From positions 1 through 48,376 of the forward strand of contig JAPDPN010000008.1 of the NCBI GenBank assembly GCA_034506455.1: a stretch of 48,376 nucleotides of DNA, read 5' to 3'. Position numbers and translations under genes: made by a program. Numbering within the stretch: the first letter of the stretch is position 1; the number at the start of each line of letters is the position of its first letter. Positions 16,572-25,992 of this stretch are shown here, piece after piece. This stretch comes from Fontimicrobium_A sp034506455. GTDB taxonomy: Bacteria; Zhuqueibacterota; Zhuqueibacteria; Residuimicrobiales; Krinioviventaceae. The notes beneath the pieces were generated by a model, which saw only the letters and a list, made by a program, of their open reading frames with translations, did no database searches and was not told the origin of the DNA.

Positions 16572-18560
16572 ATGAAAAAATACTTCCTTTTTCTGCTATT
16601 TCCCCTTGTCTTGAGTTGCGCCGCCGGGATGAGTTCCGCCGTCAAGCCCGAAGGGCCCCTTTATCGGCCGGCCGCGTTGAATCACGTTGTCAACGGAACG
16701 GTGATGGAGCTGTTGGACATGCAAAAGGAGGCGCTGTTCTACTACCATCAGGCGGCCGAGATCGATTCTTCATCGCCGAGCATCTATTTGGCCATTGCCG
16801 ACAATTATTACAACTTGAAGAATCCCGAAGCGGCCGCATCGTCGGCGCGCAAGGCGCTCAAACTCGACCCGAACAATCTCGAAGCGCTCTATCTGCTGGG
16901 ACTCTGCTACGAATCGCTGCAGAAATACGACGAAGCGCTCAAAGTCTATCAACAGATCGTCAAATTGCGCCCCGATGACCAGGAGGCTCTCTATTACCTC
17001 GCTTCCCTGGAGGTTATGACCGGCAAGCCGAAAAAGGCGTTCGCCACCTATCAGCGTCTGCGGCGAACGGGCTTTGAAGATCCGCAGTACCTGATGGAAC
17101 TGGCGGGGCGCTTTGTGGAGAACCGCTGCTTTCGCCAAGCCGAACAGGTGTATATCGATGTTCAGCGCCTCTATCCGCATCTCGAAAGCATCTATTTAGG
17201 ACTTGCCGGCATTGCCAAGATGGAGGGCGACACGACTCGGGCGCTATTGTGGTACCAGAAAGCGCTCGAGTTCAATCCAAGCTTTGAAGACGTCAAAGCT
17301 GAATTGATTTCGATCTATGAAAACCGCAAGGATTTGACTTCCGCGGTCAAGCTCTTCGAACGATTGAGCGCCGTCGACAGCGGCGATGTGCGCAACAAAC
17401 TGCAGCTGGGTCAGTATTACCTCATGGCAAAAGACACCACGGCGGCGCTGCAACTCTATGAAGCCGCGGCAAAACAGCATCCGGAAAGTGAAAATGCTTA
17501 TTTGACCCTCGCGCTGCTTCACTTGTCGCGGAAAGACTCGGCGGCGGCCGAGAGTGTCTGCCGTTCCGCTTTAGCACAGAATGCCGATTTCCACCGGCTG
17601 CGCCTGGTTTTGCGCGACATTTACGCCGATCAAAAGCGATGGGATGAAGCGATAGCGCTCTTTCTGCCAATGAAAGAGGTCGATTCGACTGCCGTCGTAG
17701 CCGGCATAGAAATCGGCAAGTTGATGATGCAAAAAGGGGATACACTGCAGGCTCTAAGTTTGGTCGAATCCCTGACCGCCGCCTATCCCGAGGACTGGCG
17801 CGCGCCCGCTGCTTTGGCGCGGTTCTTCCAGGGCATGAACAAACCGGCTAAAGCTCTGGAGTGGTTCAACCGTGCGGCAAAACTGCAGCAGAAAATTCCT
17901 GAAATTTATGTTCTGCGCGCTCTCAACTATGCCGATTTGGACAGCCTCGAGCGTGCCGAGGCAATTCTCGACTCCGCAGCGGCGGTATTTCCCAAAGACC
18001 CTGCCGTTCAGTACTATCTCGGCTACATCGCCAATCGCCGCGGCAATCCGTCGCGGGCAGTGCGATTCTATCTCAAGTCCTTGGAGCTCGATCCGCGCAA
18101 CGATCAGACCGCGCTTTCGTTGGCCGCCGCCTACGATGAACTCGGACAATATGACCGGGCCGAAGAACTTTATAAAAAACTGCTGCACAACAATCCGGAC
18201 AGCCCCATTGTGCTGAACAATTACGCCTATCATCTCTCGGTGCAGGCGCGCGATTTGGAAAGGGCGCTGGCCATGGCCGAACGCGCCGTTGCTGCCGTGC
18301 CGAAAAGCGCTCCTTACCTGGACACGCTCGGCTGGATTTATTACCAGATGGGCGATTATGAAAAGGCGCGCAGCTATATCGAGGCGTCTTTGGAGATTGC
18401 GCCGGACAATGCCGAAGTGACCGAACATTTGGGTGATGTCATGTTCAAGCTCGGCGACAACCGGGCTGCTCAGGATTTATGGCGTCGTGCTCTCGAACTG
18501 GACAGCCGACGCACGCATATTTTGATTAAACTGCTCGAGCTCGAAACGGAATCCGACTGA
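16572..18560 (+). CDS. TPR-repeat outer-membrane or periplasmic lipoprotein
   Basis: A 662-residue lipoprotein: signal peptide with lipobox VLSC (acylated Cys at residue 16), then TPR repeats across nearly the whole chain. Recognisable units include AIYLAIADNYYNLKN-like, LEALYLLGLCYESLQKYDEA, QYYLGYIANRRGNPSRAV and DTLGWIYYQMGDYEKA. The last five to six repeats are closest to consensus. Such proteins act as docking scaffolds in envelope or exopolysaccharide assembly. Its TGA shares one base with the ATG of the next lipoprotein gene. It is the first gene of a run that turns to glycan synthesis, so a scaffold role in export is plausible. Confidence 0.9.
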   Translation: MKKYFLFLLFPLVLSCAAGMSSAVKPEGPLYRPAALNHVVNGTVMELLDMQKEALFYYHQAAEIDSSSPSIYLAIADNYYNLKNPEAAASSARKALKLDPNNLEALYLLGLCYESLQKYDEALKVYQQIVKLRPDDQEALYYLASLEVMTGKPKKAFATYQRLRRTGFEDPQYLMELAGRFVENRCFRQAEQVYIDVQRLYPHLESIYLGLAGIAKMEGDTTRALLWYQKALEFNPSFEDVKAELISIYENRKDLTSAVKLFERLSAVDSGDVRNKLQLGQYYLMAKDTTAALQLYEAAAKQHPESENAYLTLALLHLSRKDSAAAESVCRSALAQNADFHRLRLVLRDIYADQKRWDEAIALFLPMKEVDSTAVVAGIEIGKLMMQKGDTLQALSLVESLTAAYPEDWRAPAALARFFQGMNKPAKALEWFNRAAKLQQKIPEIYVLRALNYADLDSLERAEAILDSAAAVFPKDPAVQYYLGYIANRRGNPSRAVRFYLKSLELDPRNDQTALSLAAAYDELGQYDRAEELYKKLLHNNPDSPIVLNNYAYHLSVQARDLERALAMAERAVAAVPKSAPYLDTLGWIYYQMGDYEKARSYIEASLEIAPDNAEVTEHLGDVMFKLGDNRAAQDLWRRALELDSRRTHILIKLLELETESD

Positions 18561-19345
18561 TGCTTCGTTACTCGGGCCGTCTTGCCGCGCTTTTATTGCT
18601 GATTGTCTTGATTGTCGGCTGTATGCCGAGCGCACGCCGACCGGCACCGAGTCCCGATGAAATGCGGCTTCCCTACATCCGTACCAAGCTGGAAAAAACT
18701 CAGAGTGCGCTTCGGACCCTGGCAGGACGCGGCAAGATAACGGTCGAATCACCCGGACAAGCCTTTTCCGGCCAAGTCAATGTCTTTCTGAAAACGCCCG
18801 ACTCGCTGTTCGTCAAATTGGAAGCGCTGTTGGGATTGGACGCGGGTATGTTCTTTTTCGATCATCGCAGCGTCGCCGTTTTCCTGCCGATGGATCGAGT
18901 GGTCTACATCGGCGGGGCTGAAGACACTTTACGGTTAAAGCCGCTGCTGGGCTTTGACGTAACGCGCGATGAGGCGCTGCAGCTGGTGACGGGCCGTGTG
19001 CCGCTTGAAGAGCTGAGAGAAGCCTCCGTCACCCGCAGCGAAAACGGTTTGCTCGTAACCGGTCGAGTCGACGAAAAACGGTATGAATATGCAATAGACA
19101 ACCGAATCGGCGCAGTTACGCGTGTAGTGATTCGCGATGAGTACGACCACATCATGCAGGTACAGGAGTACCGCCGCTTTCTGCGGACCGCGGGCGTGAC
19201 TTTGCCGCAAACGATTAGAGTCGTCCGCCCGCAGGCAAAAGAGTCTTTTACGTTGTTTTATGAGGACGTTCAAATCAATCGTCCTTTGTCGGCAAAACAT
19301 TTTTACCTGAAACTGCCGCCGGAAGTGATCAAAATCAGGTTATAA
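18560..19345 (+). CDS. DUF4292-like (LolA/LolB-fold) lipoprotein
   Basis: A 261-residue lipoprotein with lipobox VGC (Cys21) after a hydrophobic signal. The mature part has features of the DUF4292/LolB-like half-barrel: LAGRGKITVESPGQAFSGQV, LFVKLEALLGLDAGMFFF, LLGFDVTRDEALQLVTG and a C-terminal RPLSAKHFYLKLPPEV. LolB-fold proteins carry lipidated cargo to the outer membrane. Here the role is inferred from fold-like pattern only. Start overlaps the previous stop by one base. The GT2 gene follows after 2 bases, so this envelope pair is in the same transcript as the glycosyltransferases. Confidence 0.75.
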   Translation: MLRYSGRLAALLLLIVLIVGCMPSARRPAPSPDEMRLPYIRTKLEKTQSALRTLAGRGKITVESPGQAFSGQVNVFLKTPDSLFVKLEALLGLDAGMFFFDHRSVAVFLPMDRVVYIGGAEDTLRLKPLLGFDVTRDEALQLVTGRVPLEELREASVTRSENGLLVTGRVDEKRYEYAIDNRIGAVTRVVIRDEYDHIMQVQEYRRFLRTAGVTLPQTIRVVRPQAKESFTLFYEDVQINRPLSAKHFYLKLPPEVIKIRL

Positions 19346-19347
19346 CT

Positions 19348-20310
19348 ATGAATCTCAACGAGCCGCTCGAATTATCCGTCGTCATACCCATGCTCAATGA
19401 GGAAGAGTCGATTGATGAGTTGGGGAATCAGCTGCTTGCGACGGTCAACCAAATGGATGTCCCTGCAGAGATCATCTTTGTCGACGACGGCTCGACGGAC
19501 GGCTCGGCGGAACGCGTGCGTCGGCTCTGCAACCTCGATTCCCGCTTCAAGATGATCCGTTTCCGTCGCAATTGCGGCAAAGCGGCGGCTCTGGCGGCAG
19601 GTTTTCAGGCGGCTCAGGGGAATTTCGTCGTCACCATGGATGCCGATCTGCAGGACGATCCGGCCGAAATCCCCAAGCTCCTGCAAAAACTGGAGGAGGG
19701 GTGGGATCTGGTCTCAGGTTGGAAGGTAATGCGGCAGGACCCTTTTACCAAGCGGTTGTTATCGAAAATTTACAACCGTTTCACCTCCTGGTTTTCCGGC
19801 ATTCGGCTGCACGATTTCAACTGCGGATTAAAGGCGTATCGCCGCGACGTCGTCAAATCGTTCAAGCTGTACGGTGAACTGCACCGCTACTTGCCGGTCA
19901 TCGCCTACCGCAACGGATTCCGCGTGACCGAAGTGCCGGTTCGGCATCACGCGCGCAAATACGGCCGATCCAAGTACGGAGCCGCACGGCTGCTGCGCGG
20001 CGCCTTCGACTTGCTTACCGTGACCTTTCTTACCCGCTACAAATCGCGTCCGCTTCACCTGTTCGGCACATGGGGTATGCTTTCCAGTCTGGCCGGCTTT
20101 ATCATCCTCACCGTCCTGGCCATGCAAAAGATCTTTTTCGGCGCGCATTTGAGCAAAAGGCCGCTGCTCTTTCTTGGCCTTTTGTTGATGATCGTGGGCA
20201 TCCAATTCTTTTCCATCGGGCTGTTGGGCGAGATGATTACCGAATCTCGCGCCGATGCGCCGGACAACAGCCTGATCAAAGAGCGGATCGGTTGGGAGAA
20301 CGAATCGTGA
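19348..20310 (+). CDS. GT2 polyprenyl-phosphate glycosyltransferase (CsbB/GtrB/DPM-like)
   Basis: A 320-residue membrane glycosyltransferase. The GT-A domain has LSVVIPMLNEEESI, IFVDDGSTDGSAE, FRRNCGKAAALAAGFQAA and the metal-binding VTMDADLQDDP; GWKVMRQDPFTKRL and FNCGLKAYRRDV follow. Two C-terminal membrane helices (about residues 236-255 and 268-290) complete the architecture seen in CsbB, GtrB and bactoprenol-phosphate sugar transferases. It should make an undecaprenyl-phosphate-linked monosaccharide at the inner face of the membrane. The stop overlaps the next gene by 4 bases (GTGA). A YfhO gene two positions downstream is the kind of acceptor transferase that uses such a donor. Confidence 0.9.
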   Translation: MNLNEPLELSVVIPMLNEEESIDELGNQLLATVNQMDVPAEIIFVDDGSTDGSAERVRRLCNLDSRFKMIRFRRNCGKAAALAAGFQAAQGNFVVTMDADLQDDPAEIPKLLQKLEEGWDLVSGWKVMRQDPFTKRLLSKIYNRFTSWFSGIRLHDFNCGLKAYRRDVVKSFKLYGELHRYLPVIAYRNGFRVTEVPVRHHARKYGRSKYGAARLLRGAFDLLTVTFLTRYKSRPLHLFGTWGMLSSLAGFIILTVLAMQKIFFGAHLSKRPLLFLGLLLMIVGIQFFSIGLLGEMITESRADAPDNSLIKERIGWENES

Positions 20311-21344
20311 GTTCCGAGCCGTTCTTGTCGGTCATTGTACCGGTTTTCAATCGCAAAGATGAGCTCGTCGATCTGTTGGCTTCGCTGGAGGCACAGACAC
20401 TCGACAAGCGCTGCTACGAGATCATCGTCGTAGACGACGGCTCGACCGACGGCACCGCGGAAATGCTCGCCAAATTCCAAGCCGACAGCGGGCTCGACCT
20501 CAAAGTATTGACCCGTGAGCGTCAAGGCCCCGGCGCGGCCCGTAACGCCGGCATGACGGCTGCCCGCGGCCAAGTGTTCGTCTTTATCGATTCGGACTGT
20601 ATTGCTCCGCCCGAATGGCTGGGAATCATTTACGATGCTTTTCGCACCGACGAGCAGCTCGATGCCTTCGGCGGCCGCGACGACGCGCGGGCCGACTTTG
20701 CGCCGCTTCTTCTGGCCATCAATTATTCGATGACCTCCTTTTTGACCACCGGCGGCATGCGCGGACGAAAAAAAAGTCTGGCGAAATTTTATCCGCGCAG
20801 CTTCAACATGGGCGTCCGCAAAAGGGTGGTGGAAAAAATCGGCGGTTTCGGCTCGCTGCGTCACGGTCAGGATATCGAGTTCAGTCGGCGCATTCTCAAG
20901 AGCGGCGCCAAAGTCGCCCTTTTGGAGGAAGCAGTGGTTTATCACAAGCGCCGCACCTCGCTGCGCAAGTTTTTCCGGCAAGTCTTTAATTGGGGAGCCG
21001 CGCGCATCAATCTGGCTATGATCGACCGCAGCATGCTGGAGCCTTTACATGCCGTTCCGGCCGTGGCGTTGTGGGGATTTGTTTTACTGACCGTATCAGC
21101 GCTCTTCCTACCCCTTGCGGCAAAGCTTTGGTGCTTCGGTTTCAGTGCGGCAGTTCTTCTCCTTCTGTTTTCCGGCATCGACGCGGCGGTACGTTATAAA
21201 AACCCGATCGTCGGGCTGCTGGTGCCTATCGTCATCCCCATTCAAATTTTCGGCTACGGCCTCGGATTCAGCATCGCCTGGTTCAGACGGGTCGTTCTAA
21301 AACAAGGTGAATACACCGGATTCGTCAAACGATACTATCATTAA
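20307..21344 (+). CDS. GT2 glycosyltransferase with C-terminal membrane segments
   Basis: A 345-residue protein starting at GTG 20307, inside the stop of the previous gene (GTGA overlap). The frame runs open further upstream, but that portion is antisense-like noise inside the previous gene. The GT-A domain includes LSVIVPVFNRKDELVDLLAS, IVVDDGSTDGTAEML, GPGAARNAGMTAARG and VFIDSDCIAPPEWL, then HGQDIEFSRRI. Two to three hydrophobic segments occupy the last 90 residues. It probably extends a polysaccharide repeat unit. Donor and linkage cannot be read from sequence. Confidence 0.9.
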   Translation: MSSEPFLSVIVPVFNRKDELVDLLASLEAQTLDKRCYEIIVVDDGSTDGTAEMLAKFQADSGLDLKVLTRERQGPGAARNAGMTAARGQVFVFIDSDCIAPPEWLGIIYDAFRTDEQLDAFGGRDDARADFAPLLLAINYSMTSFLTTGGMRGRKKSLAKFYPRSFNMGVRKRVVEKIGGFGSLRHGQDIEFSRRILKSGAKVALLEEAVVYHKRRTSLRKFFRQVFNWGAARINLAMIDRSMLEPLHAVPAVALWGFVLLTVSALFLPLAAKLWCFGFSAAVLLLLFSGIDAAVRYKNPIVGLLVPIVIPIQIFGYGLGFSIAWFRRVVLKQGEYTGFVKRYYH

Positions 21345-21367
21345 AATAATCAAAAGGCAGGTGGACT

Positions 21368-23866
21368 ATGGCCAAAAAAGCATATAAAAAGCCGACGCCG
21401 GTCAAAGAGGTCGATTCCAAGCCGCTCATTACCTGGACACCCACTCGAGAGGTCCTTGTAGCGGCCGGGCTGTTTTTCATCCTGATTCTGATTTACTTTT
21501 TCCCCATCGTTTTCGAGAACAAAATCCCGCCGAGCAGCGACATCATCGCCTGGAAAGGCAACGCCCATTCGATCCTCGAGGCGCGCAAACAGTATTCCTA
21601 TACGCCGTTGTGGGCAAACAACGTCTTTTCGGGTATGCCGGCGCATCTCATCTCCCTTTGGCCGCCCTTCGAACAGCCTGCCCGTTATCTTCTCGACGCT
21701 TTGGCATGGGTGATCAAATGGCAGACGCTATATTATCTGATCGGCGCCGTCGGAATGATCCTGTTGATGCGGTCTCTCGGCGTTTCGATTTTGCCTGCTT
21801 CGTTCTCGGCAGCGGCTTTCGTATGGTGGCCCAACCTTGTCGGCTTACTGGAAGCCGGCCATAACGGCAAAGTGCAGACGATTCTCCTCATGCCGCTGGT
21901 CATCTTTCTCTTTTTGCGCTGGATGCGCAAAGCCGATCTGCTTAACTTTTTACTTTTTACCATCGGCTTCAGCCTGGCCGTGCGGGCGGGGCATTATCAG
22001 ATCGTCTTTTATCTCGTTCTCGCGCTGTTCTTTTTCGGCGTGGTCGAGCTTTACCGGCTTTTCAAAGGGAAACGGTCCTCTGCAGCCGCCCTGCGCATCG
22101 TATTGACGGCGGTTGCGCTGGGCATCGGCGCCGCCATGTCCGCTTTTCATGTGCTGCAGGTGCAGGAGTACAGCAAATACTCCATCCGCGGCGGCACCGG
22201 CGAGGAAGGTTCTACCGGTTTGGATCTTGATTACGCCACGCAATGGTCGCTGCATCCGGGAGAAATGTACAACTTTATTATTCCGCGATTTTGGGGCGGC
22301 CATTCTTCCCAGCTCTACACCGGCGACGCCGTGCCGCAGCTTCAAAATCGCGTCATCCCCGGATATTGGGGTCACATGCCCTTCACTTCGACGACCGACT
22401 ATATGGGCGTCGTCACCATCTTTTTTGCGCTGGCGGGCATTATGCTCTCCTTGCGCCGAGGCGAAGTCAAAGCGCTTACAGCGATGATGCTGCTCTCGCT
22501 TCTGCTGGCTTTCGGCCGTCATTTCCCATTTGTCTACCGCCTCTTTTTCGATTATGTACCGTTCTTTAATAAATTTCGTGTGCCGACCATGATCGTCGTT
22601 CTAGTCATGTTCAGCGTTTCCGTTCTGGCCGGTTTTGGGTTGAACGCCTTTATGAGCCGTCTAAAAGAAAGCGAGACCCAAAAGCTCCTCAAAACGGCGG
22701 CGATCATTTTCGGCATTTTGGCGCTGTTGGGTATTGCGCCTCTCCTGCTTCGTCAACAGTTGGCCCTGCTGCGGCCTGAGGAAGCAAGAAGCTACAATCC
22801 GGAGATCATCCGGCTGCTCAAAGCCGCCCGCTTTGATCTGCTCAAGGGCGACGCGCTGCGTATGCTGGCGCTGGTAACGGCCGTATTTGCGATCGTCGTC
22901 GCCTACCTGAAAAAAGCACTGTCAGGCACGGCGTTGGCGATTCTCATCCTGATTGTTAGTTTGATAGACCTTCTGCCTATCTGCCACCGATACATGCGCG
23001 ACCTGGTGCCGCAAAGCGAATTCGACGCCTATTTCCGCGAAACCGAGATCGACCGCGTCATTCGCCGCGATCCGGAACCGCATCGCGTTTACCCGCTCGG
23101 CGATCTCGGCGGCGACGCGCACTGGGCCTATTTTCATCAGTCGATCGAAGGCTATCACCCGGCCAAGCTTCGCATTTATCAGGATGTGCGCGAAAGCTGC
23201 CTGCTGCAGGGAACCGATCCGGGATTCGGCAACACGCAGCTGCCGATCAACTGGAACCTGGTCGACATGCTGAACGCGCGCTATTTGATCTCTCCGCAGC
23301 CTTTGACGCATCCGCGACTCGACAGCATCTCCTATGATCCGGCGCAAAAGCTGCGGGTTTACCGCAACCGTGGTGCCCTGCCGCGCGCTTTCTGTGTGGG
23401 CAAAATCGAGGTCATTCCCGAGCGGGATCGCCGGTTGGCGCGTCTCAACCAGGCTTCTTTCCGGCCCGATTCTATCGCCATCGTCGAAAAGCCCGTCTCG
23501 GCGGAAATCCGCACGCCGAGCCGCTGGAGCGCCCGAGTAACCCGCTATGAGCCCAATTATATTGATCTCAAAGTCTTTAGCGACCAGCCGACCCTTTTGG
23601 TGCTGAGCGAAATCTATTACCCCGCCGGCTGGTACGCCGTCGTGAACGGACGCCCGGCAGAGATCTACAAAGTCAACCACATTCTGCGCGGCGTGGTCAT
23701 TCCGGAAGGAGAAAGCACGATGTCCTTCAAACTCGAGCCGCGTTCGTACAAGATCAGCGTCGCCATGACCGGAATTGCCAACGGCATCGTTTATTTGCTG
23801 CTGATTGCGTCGCTGGTTCCCGAGTTAAGAAAGAGACTCGCAGCGGCCAAAGGTTCCGCAAAATGA
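21368..23866 (+). CDS. YfhO-family GT-C-like membrane protein (copy 1)
   Basis: An 832-residue polytopic protein. After a basic N-terminus there is one membrane span, then an extracytoplasmic segment with SSDIIAWKGNAHSIL, YTPLWANNVFSGMPAHLISL and further spans, about 12 in all. The C-terminal 250 residues form a soluble beta-rich domain (VLSEIYYPAGWYAVVNGRPA) followed by a last helix. This layout is the YfhO family. In Bacillus and Listeria YfhO transfers a lipid-linked sugar made by a CsbB-like GT2 onto a surface polymer. A CsbB-like GT2 lies 1 kb upstream. A related but divergent copy lies at 30070-32397. Confidence 0.85.
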   Translation: MAKKAYKKPTPVKEVDSKPLITWTPTREVLVAAGLFFILILIYFFPIVFENKIPPSSDIIAWKGNAHSILEARKQYSYTPLWANNVFSGMPAHLISLWPPFEQPARYLLDALAWVIKWQTLYYLIGAVGMILLMRSLGVSILPASFSAAAFVWWPNLVGLLEAGHNGKVQTILLMPLVIFLFLRWMRKADLLNFLLFTIGFSLAVRAGHYQIVFYLVLALFFFGVVELYRLFKGKRSSAAALRIVLTAVALGIGAAMSAFHVLQVQEYSKYSIRGGTGEEGSTGLDLDYATQWSLHPGEMYNFIIPRFWGGHSSQLYTGDAVPQLQNRVIPGYWGHMPFTSTTDYMGVVTIFFALAGIMLSLRRGEVKALTAMMLLSLLLAFGRHFPFVYRLFFDYVPFFNKFRVPTMIVVLVMFSVSVLAGFGLNAFMSRLKESETQKLLKTAAIIFGILALLGIAPLLLRQQLALLRPEEARSYNPEIIRLLKAARFDLLKGDALRMLALVTAVFAIVVAYLKKALSGTALAILILIVSLIDLLPICHRYMRDLVPQSEFDAYFRETEIDRVIRRDPEPHRVYPLGDLGGDAHWAYFHQSIEGYHPAKLRIYQDVRESCLLQGTDPGFGNTQLPINWNLVDMLNARYLISPQPLTHPRLDSISYDPAQKLRVYRNRGALPRAFCVGKIEVIPERDRRLARLNQASFRPDSIAIVEKPVSAEIRTPSRWSARVTRYEPNYIDLKVFSDQPTLLVLSEIYYPAGWYAVVNGRPAEIYKVNHILRGVVIPEGESTMSFKLEPRSYKISVAMTGIANGIVYLLLIASLVPELRKRLAAAKGSAK

Positions 23867-24039
23867 ACTTTCTTTGAGAAACGAAACGGAGCGCTTGATA
23901 AAAATGAGACGTCTCTTTCGGTACGGACGAACGTTCGGTTCAGGTTTTGCGGCGGAGAGCTGGTTCGGCAGTGCGGGATCAGCATGCCGACCGCGTCGTC
24001 GATTATCCGGCAACACAGATTGCATCCTTTGAGGAAGCC

Positions 24040-25983
24040 ATGTGCGGCATCTGCGGCGTGATGGAAAGGGGGCGCCAAAATCAAGCGCTCGTTACCGCCA
24101 TGTGCCGCCTGCAGGCGCATCGCGGACCGGATCACGAGGCAGTCTATCAGGCCGGCGACGTTTGTCTCGGCCATCGTCGTCTCAGCATCATCGACCTGGC
24201 GACCGGCAATCAGCCGATTTTTAACGACGACCGCTCGCTGGCGATCGTCTATAACGGCGAAATCTATAATTATCGCGAGCTGCGCCGTGAATTGCTCGAT
24301 CGGGGGGCAACGTTTTACACAAAATCGGATACCGAAGTCATTCTGCGTTTGTATGAATTGGACGGACCGGATGCCTTTGTCCGCCTTAACGGAATTTTTG
24401 CCTTTGCCATCCTGGACAGCCGCGGAGTTCGGCCGCGGCTCATCTTGGCACGCGACCATTTCGGCGTCAAACCGCTGCACTATTTTACTCGCACGGGCCT
24501 CTTTGTCTTTGCCTCCGAGTACAAAGCGATTCTTCTGCACCCGGCAGTCGAACGTCGGCTTAATTCGCAGGCGCTGCATCACCAAATCAATCTCCGTTAC
24601 AATCAAACCGACGAGACGCTCGCTGCCGGTATTCGGCGTCTTCCGCCGGCCCATTACCTGATCGTCGAAAACGGACAAATTGTTTGTCTGCAGCGATACT
24701 TTGCCCTTGAACCGCGCGTCGACGAGCGCCGGAGCATCGCAGACTGGCTGCAGGAGATTCCGCTCCGGCTTCGTCAGGCGGTCGAGCGTCAGCTGGTCAG
24801 CGACGTGCCGATCGGCGTCTACCTGTCCGGAGGCCTCGATTCGGGTTCCATCGTCGCCATGATGCACGCCGCGGGCGTGCGGGAAATCCGCACCTTTACC
24901 CTCGGCTTTAACGAACCGACCGATGAAAACGAAGATGCGCTGCTCACCGCCGAGCGATACGGAACGATCCATCATTCGCTCAAACTGGATATGAATCCCA
25001 TGCGCCGCATGCCGGAGGTGATTTGGCATGCGGAAGAGCCCAAAATCAATCTCCTCCAGGGCTTTGCCATGTCCGAGTTTGTTTCGCAGCACGTCAAAGT
25101 GGTGCTCGGCGGTCTCGGCGGCGATGAGCTGTTTGCCGGCTACGACATCCATCGCCTCACCCTGCCGTTCAATCGCCTGCTGGCGGTCGTTCCGCAAGAG
25201 TTCGATGCCGCAATCGGCGCCAAGCTCGCCCTCCTGCTCTATCGTGCGCAAACCAGGCTTCTTCCGGCCAAATGGGACGAAGTGCGCCGCGGTCTGCAGG
25301 CTGCGGTTTCGGTCGGCAATCTGCGCAAGTTCTACCTTATTCTGCGTAACGTTTGGGATTACGACCTTCCTCTTTGGCGCCGCCTCTATGCCCCGACATT
25401 TTTGCAGCAAACCCTGCAACCGATCGAGCGCGAGTTTGCGCCGCTGTTCGAGCGCTATGGCGGCCTGTCGCCGCTCGATCAAATCTTTGCCGTCGAATTC
25501 TCGTCGAAAATGGTCAACGACTATCTGTTGGTGGAAGACCGCATGAGCATGGCGCATTCGCTCGAAGAGCGCGTTCCTTTTCTCGATCTCGATCTGGTGC
25601 GCTTTGGCTTTTCAATCCCCAGTCGCTTGAAAATGCTGGACGGAAAGACCAAAGGCCTGCTGCGCAAAGCCATGGCTCCCTATCTGCCGGAAAAAATCAT
25701 CCGCAAGAAAAAATGGGGCTTTACCTTCAACCCCTATCTGCAGTTCCAAAAGGACTTGAAATCGACTGCCGAAGCCGTGTTGACCCGCGCAAAAATCGCT
25801 AGGGACGGGATTTTCAATTACGACTTTATCCGCACCGTTTTGGATGCGAAACCGCATCCGCGTCTTCGTTGGCATTACAACCTGCTTTGGGTATTGACCG
25901 GTTTCTACATTTGGAAGCAGATGTTTTTGGAAAGCGACGCTTTTGTGAAAAAAGAGTTTGACCTGGAACGATACTGCGGCTAA
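24040..25983 (+). CDS. asnB: AsnB-type glutamine-hydrolysing amidotransferase
   Basis: A 647-residue class II amidotransferase. The ATG at 24040 is fixed by MCGICG, whose Cys becomes the N-terminal nucleophile; a GAGGAAG site precedes it. The glutaminase domain has AHRGPD and YNGEIYNYRELR. The synthetase domain has the PP-loop YLSGGLDSGS and GGLGGDELFAGYD, and EERVPFLDLDL. By sequence it belongs to asparagine synthetases, but the position between a YfhO gene and a GT4 gene suggests it may instead amidate a uronic acid of the polymer, as WbpS-type enzymes do. The 173-bp upstream spacer holds no gene. Confidence 0.9.
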   Translation: MCGICGVMERGRQNQALVTAMCRLQAHRGPDHEAVYQAGDVCLGHRRLSIIDLATGNQPIFNDDRSLAIVYNGEIYNYRELRRELLDRGATFYTKSDTEVILRLYELDGPDAFVRLNGIFAFAILDSRGVRPRLILARDHFGVKPLHYFTRTGLFVFASEYKAILLHPAVERRLNSQALHHQINLRYNQTDETLAAGIRRLPPAHYLIVENGQIVCLQRYFALEPRVDERRSIADWLQEIPLRLRQAVERQLVSDVPIGVYLSGGLDSGSIVAMMHAAGVREIRTFTLGFNEPTDENEDALLTAERYGTIHHSLKLDMNPMRRMPEVIWHAEEPKINLLQGFAMSEFVSQHVKVVLGGLGGDELFAGYDIHRLTLPFNRLLAVVPQEFDAAIGAKLALLLYRAQTRLLPAKWDEVRRGLQAAVSVGNLRKFYLILRNVWDYDLPLWRRLYAPTFLQQTLQPIEREFAPLFERYGGLSPLDQIFAVEFSSKMVNDYLLVEDRMSMAHSLEERVPFLDLDLVRFGFSIPSRLKMLDGKTKGLLRKAMAPYLPEKIIRKKKWGFTFNPYLQFQKDLKSTAEAVLTRAKIARDGIFNYDFIRTVLDAKPHPRLRWHYNLLWVLTGFYIWKQMFLESDAFVKKEFDLERYCG

Positions 25984-25992
25984 GATCGGCTC

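Noticed and set aside
23906..23937. Palindromes GAGACGTCTC and CGAACGTTCG upstream of asnB, the latter with an AACGTT core like the LacI operators
   Set aside because: Ten-base perfect palindromes are expected about 47 times by chance in a window this size, and there is no tandem arrangement or promoter next to them.
23791..25557. A 588-codon minus-strand frame opposite asnB
   Set aside because: asnB carries all catalytic motifs on the plus strand. The antisense product has no domain and no ribosome-binding site.
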